From: Diphasiastrum complanatum
Taxonomy: Eukaryota; Streptophyta; Lycopodiopsida; Lycopodiales; Lycopodiaceae
Direction: 5' to 3'
Length of the DNA: 64,000 nt
NCBI GenBank assembly: GCA_029204225.1
Contig: CM055092.1
Location: 67,271,923 to 67,335,922 of the forward strand
The position numbers and the translations under genes were made by a program. Positions 47,484-58,539 of the stretch are shown here, piece by piece; positions within the stretch are counted from its first letter, which is position 1; each line of letters opens with the position of its first letter. The notes beneath the pieces were generated by a model. That model was not told the DNA's origin, made no database searches, and saw nothing but the letters and a program-made list of their open reading frames with translations.

Positions 47484-48857
47484 CTAAACATCATGCCAAG
47501 CCATGGATTCCAAGGCATTTTGTGCACTTGAAGATACATCAATGAAAATATTAAGTGCATAAATAATGTTGCCAAAGACAACTTGTCTTGCTTGATCCAT
47601 ATGATTGAGCCTAGATGGCTCCATCTTGATACTCAAGATTCTTCTTGGAGTCCTCGGTTCTTGAGCTTGATCCTCCACTTGACTTGACTCCAAAACATCA
47701 ATGAATTGAATAATGTGTTGATCCAAAGGTGCTTCTTCAAGTTTACAAATCTTCCACTCTTGAAAGATCACATTTCCACCATTGACAAATTCTTTGGTTG
47801 AAAACAAGTAGATTCTACAATCTCTACTTGAAGAGCAAAACACTACCATTATTCCTATCATTGAAATAGGATAATCTTTGGTCCTTACATTGGAATGATC
47901 ATGCACAAAGCATGTGGACACAAAGATTTCCAAAGCAAATGATGTTTCATCTTTTATGACTCTATTCAAACTATTACAAAAATAGTTATCCAATGAAATT
48001 GCTTTATCAACAACAAATGTAGATTTCAAAGCATCCCATTTCATTGTCTTGTCATACAAAGTAATAAACACCATGGATCTTAAAGGTAAGAAACAAGTCA
48101 CCTCATGTCTACTAATACTTTCCAAAAAGTATTCAAAGATAGTAGACTCTCCAATGCTCACCACCCTTGCAAGATGCACACTTGAATGGACAATTTGCAT
48201 GCAATTTGATGACTCGGCCATTGTCATTGAGGACTCCCTTGGAACTCTCATGCTTTGAGGCTGATCCTCAAGATCTTCCTCCTTTTGATGCTCCTCCTCA
48301 ATGCAAGCAACATCACACTTTGCCAAGATCTCCTCTTGAGTGATCTCCTCCTTCGCCAAGCTCATTCTTTCAAAAGCAACAATTTGTACAAGCTCTCCAT
48401 CATGAATCTTCTCTCCAATGGAAGCCAACTCCCTATTTAGAGACTTGATTCTGAGTACATAATCATGTGCACTCTCCTCACTTCTTCTCATGCTTTGCAA
48501 AATTTGATTTCTAAGCATAAGAACTCTAGAAGTGTTGCTAGACTCATAGATTGATTTTAAAGACTCCCAAGCCTCTTTAGCACTAGTACATGCTGATACT
48601 TCTCTCAACAAATCATTGCTCACATTCATCTTCACACAATGAAGTGCAAGCCTAGATCTCTTCTTGTATCTAGCTAACTCTTGTGCACCTAGAGGTTCAT
48701 CTTCATCTTCAATCAAGAACTCATAAAGGTCTTGGAGCACTAAGAGTGACTCCATTATAACCTTCCAAATAGCATAATTTGTAGAATTCAACCTCTCACT
48801 AGCTTCTAGAAGGTATGCTCCAGCAGATCCCATCTTACTAGTGACTTCTACAAACAA
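47484..48857 (-). CDS. Gag-integrase-tail fusion ORF of copia-5 (457 aa)
   Basis: An uninterrupted frame from ATG at 48857. Residues 1-155 are copia gag (UBN2-like). A Glu-rich spacer follows ('ACIEEEHQKEEDLEDQPQS'), then a segment with 'EIFVSTCFVHDHSNVRTKD' and 'IYLFSTKEFVNGGNVIFQEW'. That segment corresponds to the part of copia polyproteins after the integrase core, where intact elements have a pattern like FGS-x-C-F-V-H then a GYS-x-x-x-K-G-Y/I-x-x-Y strand. The second half is also found, frame-broken, in copia-4. The intact frame suggests a recent copy; a function for the fused protein is unknown. Confidence 0.7.
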   Translation of the reverse strand: MFVEVTSKMGSAGAYLLEASERLNSTNYAIWKVIMESLLVLQDLYEFLIEDEDEPLGAQELARYKKRSRLALHCVKMNVSNDLLREVSACTSAKEAWESLKSIYESSNTSRVLMLRNQILQSMRRSEESAHDYVLRIKSLNRELASIGEKIHDGELVQIVAFERMSLAKEEITQEEILAKCDVACIEEEHQKEEDLEDQPQSMRVPRESSMTMAESSNCMQIVHSSVHLARVVSIGESTIFEYFLESISRHEVTCFLPLRSMVFITLYDKTMKWDALKSTFVVDKAISLDNYFCNSLNRVIKDETSFALEIFVSTCFVHDHSNVRTKDYPISMIGIMVVFCSSSRDCRIYLFSTKEFVNGGNVIFQEWKICKLEEAPLDQHIIQFIDVLESSQVEDQAQEPRTPRRILSIKMEPSRLNHMDQARQVVFGNIIYALNIFIDVSSSAQNALESMAWHDV

Positions 48858-49638
48858 GAAATAGATTTGATTGACTTGAAACTCACAAAGGTCTCACACT
48901 TGCAGTGTTTCACTCAAATTTGATTTCTATTCCAACAAATGGACTTATAATCATAGTTCTATCACTCCCTTACAAAGCTGGAATGAAGATAAGATGAAGT
49001 GAAAACTACTTTCAAACAAATCTTGCCAAGAAATGGATTTGATTGTCTCTAGAAACTCACTAAGGTCTCTCTCTTGTAGTTTTTCACTCAAATTAGATTT
49101 CTAATCCAACAAATGGACTTATAATCTCAGTTCTAGCACTCCCTCACAAAGTTGGAATGAAGATAAGATGATGTGAAATCTACTTACAATCAAATCTTGC
49201 CAATTTTGGCTATTTTTGGACAAAAAAATGACTTAATCTCTTTCTTCCTTCTTGGTGTACTTTCAAGACCTGTTTTTAACCTTAATAGGACTTGAAATCA
49301 GCCTATATTAATTATATTCCATGAAACAAATTCAAATCTAATCAATGGCAAATGATCTTGGTAGATTATCCTAGGATCTCCACCAAAAATTACACCAATA
49401 GCTCACAAATTGAATTTTTTTGGACCAAATGAATACCATGCATTAAATGCAGGTTCAGAGGTGCCCACACATGTGGAAAGTACGGATTTGGACCCCTACC
49501 AAGTTTGGGATCAAATCTCCTCACCAAAATCAAGATTCTAGCTTGCCCTCTCAATACTAGTTTTTAGCACCGAAACTTGCTAAAAATGGATTTGCATTAG
49601 ATCAATGGCTTATGCTCTTGTACTTGGCTCTGATACCA

Positions 49639-50339
49639 TGTGAAAGTACTGTACTTTAGGACCATAAATGGATCTACAAAATATCCACAAGAGTGATTGG
49701 ATGCTTGCTTAACAATCTATCAAAAAACTAGACACAAAAAAGTTGATCTAGATTGGCAATTTGACAAACAACAAGCATTAACAATCAAAAGCATTGATAA
49801 ACATTGAAATCCGAGCCCACACGTGTGTACTACAAGCTGTAGTACGGCCTTCAACCTGAGAAACAAGTAGAAATTGATTTGGTTTCATTTGGATCACAAA
49901 AACTCAATGTACATAGTGAACTAGCTTGAGATTGCCAATGAGCTCCAAAAATTTTCTATCTTCTCACTATGGAGAGAGGGAATACATAGCAAATTCGACT
50001 TCCTTCTTGAAGTTAGGTGAATTTCCAGCATGTAATAAGGAAGTTAACTCACTCTCCTTGACCTAAAATGAAACCCTAGTCTATTTCCTAGAGTTATGCT
50101 TGGTAGGTAGCTAGTTGGTCAAATTTTCACCTTAAACTTAGGTGTAGGTCCTATAAAGTAGGGATGACCACCAAATAGACATGACCAACTCTCTTGACTT
50201 GACCTAACCTACATTAGGATGGGTTTCCCATGTAGCATCATGGCCTCACATGTGTGGGACCCACTTGTGTACACAATTTACACTATTCTACATGGTTTTT
50301 GATCAAGCTAGATTTGCCAATTTTTGGCAATTCTTCACA
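49639..50339 (-). repeat. 5' LTR of copia-5 (701 bp)
   Basis: Starts TGTGAAGAATTGCC and ends GTACTTTCACA on the minus strand, followed by the PBS. Its first 182 bp recur almost unchanged at 47091-47273 as the truncated 3' LTR. Inner blocks match the partial LTR of copia-4. Confidence 0.85.
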
Positions 50340-51530
50340 CAGAGTGTGTTCTCACCATCTCCTTTGAACGAAAGTAGGCATCAATCCTGCTATACCACGC
50401 ACGTGGTGCCTGTTTAAGACCATAAAGTGTTTTATTCAAGTGACATACTTTATTTTCCTGTCCCTTCGCTACAAAGCCTTCAGGTTGATCCATGAACACC
50501 TCTTCTTCCAACTCACCATTCAGAAAAGCAGATTTCACATCCATCTGATGCAAAGGCCAACCAAAATATGAAGCTAAAGCAACAAGTAGACGTAGAGTAT
50601 TCCACTTACATACCGACGCAAAGGTCTCCTCATAGTCGATGCCTTTACTTTGTGCATACCATTTGATCACCAATCTTGCCTTGTGCTTTGCTATACTTCC
50701 ATCTACATGGTACTTAGTCCTGTATACCCATTTGCAACCAATGGGTTTCTTGCCAACTGGTGGTTCTACTAAGTCCCATGTGCTATGCTTAGGAATTGAC
50801 TCCATCTCCTCTCCCATGGCCTTGACCCAAATGTCATCACCCTTCGCTTCACCAAAAGTCGAAGGTTCTTTGCTTTGAATAATACTAGATAAGAGAGCAT
50901 AATTTGCTTCATACCTCTCAGGTTGTGTCTTCTTTCTTGTTGGCCTTCGTAGCTCTCCTTGGCTAGATGATCCTGGAAAGTCATCCATGTCGCGGCTCTC
51001 CAACAATCTCTTAAACCACTTAGGGAGCTTCCTGTCAGGTGATTGGATTCCTGGTGAAAATGTATCCCACGGTACATCCTTCTCCTTGCGTTTGTCACCT
51101 GCAATTTTAATCCTTCTTGCACCAAAAGGTTTGTTCCTACCTCTCCAACCTGTCTCTTGAGGTTGAGTAGTAGTATCCTAAGATGTATCCTCATGCTCAT
51201 CACTCGGAAGGTCAATGAATGGATCATCATCAGGTGGTATTCTCACTATACCATCTTTCCCACTGGATGTATCTATCTTCTCAGCATCCTCGTCTTCATA
51301 CATCTTGGATCCATCAAAGATAACATCATGACTTATATGGACTTTGTATTCCACTGGATCAAAACATCTATAGCCCTTCACACGATCATCATATCCTAGA
51401 AATATGCACTTGATAGCTTTCACATCAAGTTTACGTCTCTTTTCCTTAGGAACGTGTACAAAGGCCTTACATCCAAAGATTCGCAAGTGGTTCACCTTTG
51501 GCTTCTTCTTCGTGAATGCTTCCTCAGGTG

Positions 51531-53474
51531 TTATCTTTGGTATGGCAATGGTAGGACTTCTATTCTGAAGATAGACTGCCGTATTGCATGCTTCTGACCA
51601 AAAGCCTTTAGTAGTTTCATCTCAGCTAGCATAGATCTGGCACTTTCCACAATCGTACGATTCCTGCGCTCAACTACACCATTGAGAGCAGGAGTATGAG
51701 CTTGCGTAAATTGTCTTTTAATCTCACATTGATCACAAAGATCATTGAAGTCATTAGACTTGTACTCACCTCCACTATCTGATCTTAGGACTTTGTTCTT
51801 CCTACCTGTTTGATTTTCGACCAATGCTTTGAAGTTCTTGAAATTGACAAATGCATCTGATTTCTTCTTCAAGAAGTAGATCCACGTCTTTCGTGACATA
51901 TCATCAATAAAGGTCACGAAATAGAAGGCTTTACCTAAGGACATGGTCCTCATAGGCCCGCATAAATCTGTGTGGATTAAATCCAGGATGTTCTTTGCTC
52001 TTGCAACACCCCCTTTATTGAACTTCTCTCGATGCTGCTTCCCATATACACATGATTCGCACATCAATTTCAAGTGGTCTTCAATGGTAGGCAATCCTAT
52101 TACCATCTCCAATTTCCTCATCAAACTGAGACTTCCCAAGTTCAAGTGACCAAGCCTCTTATGCCACAACTCAATTTGCGATGGAATGGATGATACAAGT
52201 CCATGTTGCCCCTTGATTGTAGCATTCAACCTGTACAATTTTATATTGGGCTCCCTTTCTCCATCCGCAATAACTTTGAACTTTTGGTTCAGATCCTTCA
52301 CAAAGCAACGATCATGGGCAAATTCTACTTTCAACTTTTGATCAGTAATGACTCCAACAAAAAGTAGATTTTTCTTCAAACCTGGTACGTAAAGTACCTC
52401 TCTGATCATCCTGCTTTTTCCATCAGGTAGTTGGATTGAAACAATGCCTACCCCCTTGATCTTGCACACCTCGTCATTTGCCTGTGAAACAGACGTTCCA
52501 TTATCCAACACTTTCATGCTACTGAACCAATTCTTGTTACCTGTCATGTGTCTTGTGGCTCCCGAGTCAATATACCACGCTTGATCATCTTGATTAGATG
52601 ACAATGCAGATATGAAGATGCTAGAGTCTTCAATCTCACCCTCATCGACAAGGTTACCTGCTTGCTTTGGTTTCCCCTTGCCTTGTTCTGCCAAGAATTT
52701 GCGACATTCACTTTTCCAATGGCCCTTTTTACCACAATGGAAGCACTTGCCTTTCTTTTTGGTCTTACCGGAAGATCCCTCATCCTCCTGAGACTTGGCA
52801 AATTGCTGCTTAGACTTCTTCTTGCCCTTGCCCTTGCCTTGTTTTTGGCGTGTCGCAAGTGCCTGATCGTCAGTATTTTGACGTCTAGCTTTCACCATTT
52901 CTCGCCGTTGCTCTTCTTGCATCAAGATTCCTATGAGCTCGTCAAAGGTTGGCAACCTTTCTCTTGATGCTATTCCGCTCACAAACATCTGATAGGGTTC
53001 TGCAATGCCGCACAATGCATTGTGCACCAGCTCCACATCATGTATGCGCTCACCAATAGAATGCAGTTCATCCCTCATTGTCTTGATTCTGGTCATGTAC
53101 GTCTGAATGTGCTCTCCTTGCTCCATGCGGGCACTATTCAACTTTGACTTCAGAAACATGATTCTTGATGGATTTGACGTCTCGAATTGCTCCTTTAGCA
53201 CATCGCATGCCTGTCTGGGTGTCACAGCATCACATCTGTGGGTAATGATGTGATCCTTCACTGACAAATTAATGAAGGTCAAAGCCTTCCTCATCTTTTT
53301 GTCGAACACTTTGATATCCGTTTCATTTGGCGGCCTTCTCTCATCACCTGTGTTGACTTCCCACATGTCTTTCTCCATCAGTATGTTTTTCATTTTGAAT
53401 TTCCACACTGCATAGTTGGAAATCCCGTCCAATTTGCTACTTTCACTCAAAATGGACTCTCCCATGTTTGCCAT
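51531..53474 (-). CDS. Gag-protease-integrase polyprotein of copia-6 (647 codons, frameshifted end)
   Basis: ATG at 53474. Residues 1-240 are gag, with 'YAVWKFKMKNILMEKDMWEV' and 'LHSIGERIHDVELV'. The CCHC zinc knuckle 'CFHCGKKGHWKSEC' is at residues 244-257. The aspartic protease motif 'WYIDSGATRHMTG' is at about 300-312. The pre-integrase block 'ELWHKRLGHLNLGSLSLM' is near 435-452. The integrase catalytic triad is Asp 503 ('HTDLCGP'), Asp 566 ('LRSDSGGEY') and Glu 602 ('NGVVERRNR'), with 35 residues between the last two. The last 25 or so residues are out of frame because one T is missing after 'LLKAF'; the true continuation is in the next frame from about 51600. Confidence 0.88.
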   Translation of the reverse strand: MANMGESILSESSKLDGISNYAVWKFKMKNILMEKDMWEVNTGDERRPPNETDIKVFDKKMRKALTFINLSVKDHIITHRCDAVTPRQACDVLKEQFETSNPSRIMFLKSKLNSARMEQGEHIQTYMTRIKTMRDELHSIGERIHDVELVHNALCGIAEPYQMFVSGIASRERLPTFDELIGILMQEEQRREMVKARRQNTDDQALATRQKQGKGKGKKKSKQQFAKSQEDEGSSGKTKKKGKCFHCGKKGHWKSECRKFLAEQGKGKPKQAGNLVDEGEIEDSSIFISALSSNQDDQAWYIDSGATRHMTGNKNWFSSMKVLDNGTSVSQANDEVCKIKGVGIVSIQLPDGKSRMIREVLYVPGLKKNLLFVGVITDQKLKVEFAHDRCFVKDLNQKFKVIADGEREPNIKLYRLNATIKGQHGLVSSIPSQIELWHKRLGHLNLGSLSLMRKLEMVIGLPTIEDHLKLMCESCVYGKQHREKFNKGGVARAKNILDLIHTDLCGPMRTMSLGKAFYFVTFIDDMSRKTWIYFLKKKSDAFVNFKNFKALVENQTGRKNKVLRSDSGGEYKSNDFNDLCDQCEIKRQFTQAHTPALNGVVERRNRTIVESARSMLAEMKLLKAFGQKHAIRQSIFRIEVLPLPYQR

Positions 53475-54753
53475 CGCAAAACTGCTTGAAACTTCTGTCG
53501 TAGGCTAAAAACAGTATGCCGAGGCCAACAATGATGTCAGAAGTTGAAAATAATGACCTGCACTTTTTCCCTTACCAGGCCACTCGCCGCTTTTCCACCA
53601 ATTTGAAAGCCAAATCGACGTCGCCTTCTGAAATGCACTCAATCGTCAACTCCCAACTTTGTGCCCAGTAGAATGGTGAAATCACTTCTGGCGCACTCCG
53701 AACACTTTCTCCACTTCAATCACTCTGTTTTGCTGTATCGTACTTGCATGTACAGTCTGGGTGCCCTTTGTTTGGAAGTTATAGCCTTTCGTTTGGGTCA
53801 AAATGGGCAAAGGACCCAAAAATAGGGATTTTCTTTGTTTTTGAACTGTTTCTTCACCTTGAAGAAACTTCACTTTTCACTTGTGAAGGGACCCAACTCC
53901 CATTTCAGTATGAAAATTTTTAATGAAATTGAAGGCCCAGTTGCCCTTCAAACTTTCACAGCCCCTTGACTTGTCATCTAATGGCTTATTCCGATCCAAA
54001 GGCTCACACTACTTTCCAAAAGCATGATCTCAATCATTGATCTTCATAGGGACTCATCCTACGGTCCTAGATGCTTTTGTGCATTGATCCACGTGCCTAC
54101 AAGCACTACTCACTTCGGAACGCTAGGAACCCACCTCTCTCCACCACGTGCGATCTGCCTGCGGGCTCTTCCTCCTCCTACTTTTTCCAGCTATGGCTCC
54201 CTTGAGGATTTTTCAACAATCTCTCTCTCTCTCTGAGTCACGGCTGTCCATGGCCACTCCTGATCAGGCTCGCACTGCTAGGGCGCCCTCTTGTGTGCTT
54301 TTACAGCTCAAAAAATAGTTTAAAATAGAAAGAAAACTTTGCTTTTTGGCTTCCAACCTTAGATCAGGGTTTTTCTCATAGCCTTGAACTTGGCTTGCTT
54401 TTCACAGCTTTCTGGCTAGCCAAATCAGTTGCTCTGAGATCGCCCTACTACTGGAAAGCTGAAGCTTCACACCGTTTGTCAAACGGTGTCCGATTGATTG
54501 CACACTGACTGCAAACACCGAATAGCCTGCTTCAAAATTTCAAAATTCCGTTTGCTGAGGTTCTGATTTAACCGACAACCCTTGTCTTTGAATCCTCACA
54601 CAGTCTCAAGCTTACCAAGCTTCTATGTGTTAAACTCTCGGCACCAGTGTTTCTCCTTCCGTCTTCAACCCGCCGTAAACCTCGAACTCTCAGAAGACAG
54701 TTCTCCCAAAGCTCTCTTCAACGGCGATGATGTACTGTGTACACTCCCTGTAT
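53475..54753 (-). other. 5' leader of copia-6
   Basis: About 1.28 kb between PBS and gag start, with no long frame on the element's strand. Long leaders are common in plant LTR elements and may hold the packaging signal; none can be recognised by eye. Confidence 0.55.
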
Positions 54754-55138
54754 GGCTCTGATACCAACTTAGAATTTGCTTTGCACAGGAACATAGATCA
54801 TGCTACTCAGTAACACAGATAGAAAACACTCTCCACAGCAAGCTCACATAGCAACTATATTTCTCAAAATGAAATTACACTATACATATAGTTGTTCACT
54901 CAGGCAATCCATGCATAACCCAGGTTGCCGTTGGCGGGACGCGTGTCCCGTCGACTTGACTCGTGGCGAGGCCAACTGATCCTTATCCACTGATAGGACC
55001 CACAATACAATAGCACAATGATTCTACTTTAATTCTAACTCTTTTCACTTTTTCCAGTTCATACATTTAGCTTCAAATAGACCTATCTTGAACTCTTATA
55101 AAGTTATCATTGCACAGATTATCGCTGTCATGTACTAT

Positions 55139-55884
55139 TGTTGTTGGTGGGTCTGCGGATCCCAAGGCAACCCTAATCCTAGTTAATAAGTGAGAGGGAT
55201 TTGGCACCCTACGTGTGTAAGTCCAACCCGATGATCACATAGTTATCTGATTAGTTACAAGTCAATAAAAGGACTTTAGGCCTTTTTGCAGGACTTTTAA
55301 TGTCGCAGGGCCTAGATGTCAAGTTAGTGAATAAAGTTGGGTTTCCCTCCAATTTGGATGGTTCCCACTCTTTAAATTTGAATAATTAGAGAGACAGAAA
55401 TGGACCAATAGGATTCAGAGGCTAGGGTCCTCATCTCTACTATAAAAAGAGACCAACTCGAGTTCCTACACATGTTCATTTTCTCATTTCAATAAAGCAA
55501 ATTGGTTCTCTTCTGAAATGGATTGATGAATGTCCTTGCTCTCTATCACTTTTCCTCCATCTCTCATGATTTATTTGGATTTATCAATTGTTGGATCTGA
55601 TTGTTATTGGGATTGCATGTTATTATACTTTTTATGAGAGAGAAAGGGGGAGAGAGAAAGAGTAAGCTATCTTGTTGTGGATCGTAGTATTAATGGATCG
55701 TAGTGTTAATGCTTAGGATTAATGGATGTTAGAGTTAGATTTGAATCTTCCATTCATGCTGAAATCTGAACTATACTATCGCTCTCATGGGAACGAATCT
55801 ATGCGTGACAAGTAACTTCGTCTCTTCGATGCTAGATTGATTAGATCTTGGATTCAGGTTAGGCAAGGAAAGAAACCCACTACA
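55139..55884 (+). repeat. Probable 5' LTR of the gypsy-type element
   Basis: Ends CACTACA four bases before the PBS and contains TATAAAAAG at 55441-55449. No second copy is present in the window, so the left edge is inferred from the first TG after the copia-6 LTR. Confidence 0.55.
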
Positions 55885-57123
55885 ATTTTGGCGTCGTTGC
55901 CGGAGATCTACGCCAATTTTTCAGTTTGCAGCATGTTTGTTGGATGGTTAGCAAGCATTAGGCATCTTGTCGTGGCATGAATAATGTTAGATCTGCATTT
56001 AGGGTTATTTGGGAGTGATTTTGCTTGATTTGAGTGGATTTGCTTGTTTGAAATCTAATCTGATTGTAGAGCAAGGGAAGCTATTCAGATAATCAATCTT
56101 AAGATTCATTTGGATCTGAGATATCAGAAAAAACAACAAAAATCGGTCAAATCTGTCAGATTTTGGTCAAAAAGAGGCAAAAATTGTCATTAGAGATGAT
56201 AACTTTTTGCTCTCTTTTAGGAACAACTTCGCCGAGTTGCAAACACCTTCGTTTTTGATCGCAGAACCTTCAATTTGAAGGGTGAACAATCCTTCCCAGC
56301 AGATTTCCATAAACATCAGAAAAACCATAAAAAAACACCAAAAAATCACCAAAACCCTAAAAATACAGAAAAAGAACCTTCGTCCGATTCACTGTGCATA
56401 GGTGTGATTCAGATCTATCTACTGCCAGGTCGACGAAGAATAATACCAAAAATAGAAGGTTTTCAGAGGATCAATTGTCATATTGCCATATTTTTGCCAA
56501 AAAAGTCACTTTTTTGCAAAAATACCAGTATTACTCTCGATCCTTCGCCAAAACCTTCGCCAAGCTTCCAAAACATTCTATTTATAATAAAATACTATTT
56601 TTGAGTTCAGGGAAGATTCTTCTTGTCTAGATCATAGAAAATCTTGAACTTTACCCTCGCCAAACTACAAAAACTGTGTTTTTCTATGTCAGAAACCTTC
56701 GTCGGGTTTATCCTAGTTTTATCTGTGTCAGATTTTGCATCTGAGAGTTTGGCGAAGGTTATTTTCCTAGAAATTGTCAAAAAAGTTGATCAGAGAGTTT
56801 TTTTTCTCTCAAAATAGCACTATTGAACCTTCGTTGAGCAAATCTTCGCCTAGGGAACCTCCGCCAGTTCTATTTTTAGGTTCTGATTTTCCAGATCAAG
56901 TCTCTGTCAAAATTTGGATCAAATCTAATACAGTCTGATTTGGATTCTGAGAAAATTTTCATTTTTTTGAAAAATATCATTTGATTGAATTTCGAAATCT
57001 TTTTCACGATATAGAAATCAGATTCTTGAAAAGTAGAATGGATCTAGCAGATCTGATCTGAGATAGTTTTGATTGAAAAATCTAGATCCAATCTCATCGT
57101 CTGCTTGATTTGAATATTTTAAA

Positions 57124-58515
57124 ATGGTTGCTCTAGGAGGTGCTCCTCAGGAAGTCAATACAATCATTGTTAGAAGAGCACCCCGTTTGGATCTACCCAA
57201 ATACAATGGGTTAACAGATCCAGTTAGATTTCTTCAGATCTATGCCGAATCCCGTGAAGTCTATGGTAAAATTTTTTTGAAGATAAACATAAGCTTTTTC
57301 CTATGGCCTTAATAGGCGCAACACAAGATTGGTACTATAATCAGAATGAAAGTAAGCGTACAGATTGAGAGGTTGTTAAATGAGCCCTTATCACACGGTT
57401 CAAACCTCGAAAGTTCATGGAAGACCCTTTCCTACTTTTAAGTAAAATTAAAATGGGAAAGCGGAAAATGGTTCGAGATTACATTGAACGGGTGAAACGC
57501 CTCAGATATGAGTGCGAACCTAAGCTGACTAACGAAAATGCCATGATTATGTGGTTTTCGTCAAGTCTACCTAAATGAATAAGACGTGAGCTGAAATGGC
57601 ATAATGAGTATGCACTCTTGCAAAATGCTATGCATGATACAATTCGGGAGGAGGATGAAGATTCATATGATGAGCCAAATATCAACATGTTGCCTTATAT
57701 AGCAGGGCAAACCACTATGACATCCACCACTATTGCATCAACGAATGTCAACGCTACTGTGAAAATGATGCTCAATGAGTTCGAGAAACTTGGGAAGAAC
57801 CAACAGATACAGATGGAAAAGTTGCACTCGCAATTTGATGAGAAGATCAAAGCATTGAAAAATTTCCACGAAAAAGCGAACAAGGAACCTGAGAAATTTG
57901 CGAAGACTTTTCTTATCAGGGAAAATGTCTGGTATTCCATTTGTGCAGGAAATCACACAGTGAATGAGTGTCCTCAATTGAAAAAATGAATGAAAATTAG
58001 TGTATGCCATTTGTGTAATTCGCCTGATCATGAGATTGCTTTTTGCAACTTCAATCCTTGGATAATTCAGCAATGGTATGTCCAAATGGGATATCGAGAC
58101 CTACAATATGGAGGAAATCTAGCAGCTAGACCTTGACAATCTGCTCTTGGATACCTAGAACGTTTAGCCTTACCTGCCTCACCAAAGCACTCCACTCCTC
58201 CTGCCAATTTGATTGAACCAGAACCATACACAAGTGCCGAGCAATGGAACTATGGTAATGAGCAAGAAGGTGGATCTTCAAAACAATATGCTATTTATGC
58301 TACCGCGCAACAACAAGCCTCTAGAAATTGGACCAGAGCACCACTTGGATGCTTTGCATGTGGAGAAAACCACAGAGTTGAAGAATGTCCAAATAAAGGA
58401 AAATTTGTACCATTCTGTCGTGACTGTGGTTATGGGCATTGCTATAAAGACTGTCCAGCAAGACCGAAGCCACCACCAGCTACAGCTCCTCTAAATTTGA
58501 TAACAATCAAGCGAA
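57124..58515 (+). pseudogene. Gypsy-type gag with several zinc knuckles
   Basis: The capsid part is in several frames: 'PKYNGLTDPVRFLQIYAES', 'ATQDWYYNQNES', 'MVRDYIERVKRLRYECEP', then a long helix 'KMMLNEFEKLGKNQQIQMEK'. The Cys-rich region has a degenerate knuckle (first Cys lost, 'YSICAGNHTVNEC'), 'CHLCNSPDHEIAFC', 'CFACGENHRVEEC' and 'CRDCGYGHCYKDC'. Stops include TGA after 'QLKK' and TGA after 'NLAARP'. A second, inverted copy of the capsid part lies at 59520-60400. Confidence 0.72.
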
Positions 58516-58539
58516 GACCAGTAGCTCAGAATAAATTAA

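Larger units (their letters stand above)
47091..50339 (-). mobile_element. copia-5: Ty1/copia deletion derivative of the copia-4 family
   Basis: 5' LTR 49639-50339 (701 bp, TGTGAAG...CTTTCACA on the minus strand), PBS 49627-49638 (complement of gctctgatacca), leader, then one 457-codon frame (48857-47484). At the other end are a polypurine tract (47274-47288, TTTGAGGAGGAG on the minus strand) and the first 183 bp of a 3' LTR (47091-47273). The rest of that LTR is missing and Penelope-like sequence begins. The protein is a gag N terminus ('SERLNSTNYAIWKVIMES', 'LHCVKMNVSNDLLREVS') joined to a spacer and to a diverged integrase C terminus. Zinc knuckle, protease, integrase core, RT and RNase H are all absent. 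It cuts into the RT of copia-6. Confidence 0.87.
50340..55138 (-). mobile_element. copia-6: Ty1/copia element, 3' half of RT and RNase H lost
   Basis: Reading on the minus strand: LTR region (about 55138-54767), PBS (54754-54766, complement of ggctctgatacca), a 1.28 kb leader, gag-protease-integrase in one frame (53474-51531), a frameshift near 51600 into the integrase C terminus (51495-51178), one TAG at 51178-51180, then the link and reverse transcriptase up to 'LYGLKQAPRAWYSRIDAYF', where copia-5 begins. RT motifs seen are 'GCKWVYRTKYHVDGSIAKHK' and 'LHQMDVKSAFLNGELEEEVF'. The YVDD box, RNase H and 3' LTR are missing. Only one frameshift and one stop in about 3.1 kb make this the best-preserved coding copia here. 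Confidence 0.87.
55139..58515 (+). mobile_element. Gypsy-type element: 5' LTR, PBS, leader and gag
   Basis: An LTR of about 746 bp (TGTTGTTGG... at 55139 to ...CCACTACA at 55884, start uncertain) holds a TATA box (TATAAAAAG at 55441). The PBS TGGCGTCGTTGCCGGAGA starts at 55889, as in many plant gypsy elements. A 1.2 kb leader with recurrent CCTTCGCC-like words precedes gag. gag starts at ATG 57124 with 'LDLPKYNGLTDPVRFLQIY', a Retrotrans_gag signature, and runs through several stops to zinc-knuckle motifs at 58005-58046, 58350-58388 and 58416-58454. No gypsy protease, RT or integrase follows. The next coding segment is copia-like. Confidence 0.75.

Noticed and set aside
52544-52967. Frames overlapping the copia-6 polyprotein
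   Set aside because: Shadow frames over the Lys-rich linker and zinc knuckle.
55139-55884. Part of the copia-6 LTR
   Set aside because: Contains its own TATA box on the plus strand and ends next to a gypsy-type PBS in plus orientation, so it belongs to the following element.
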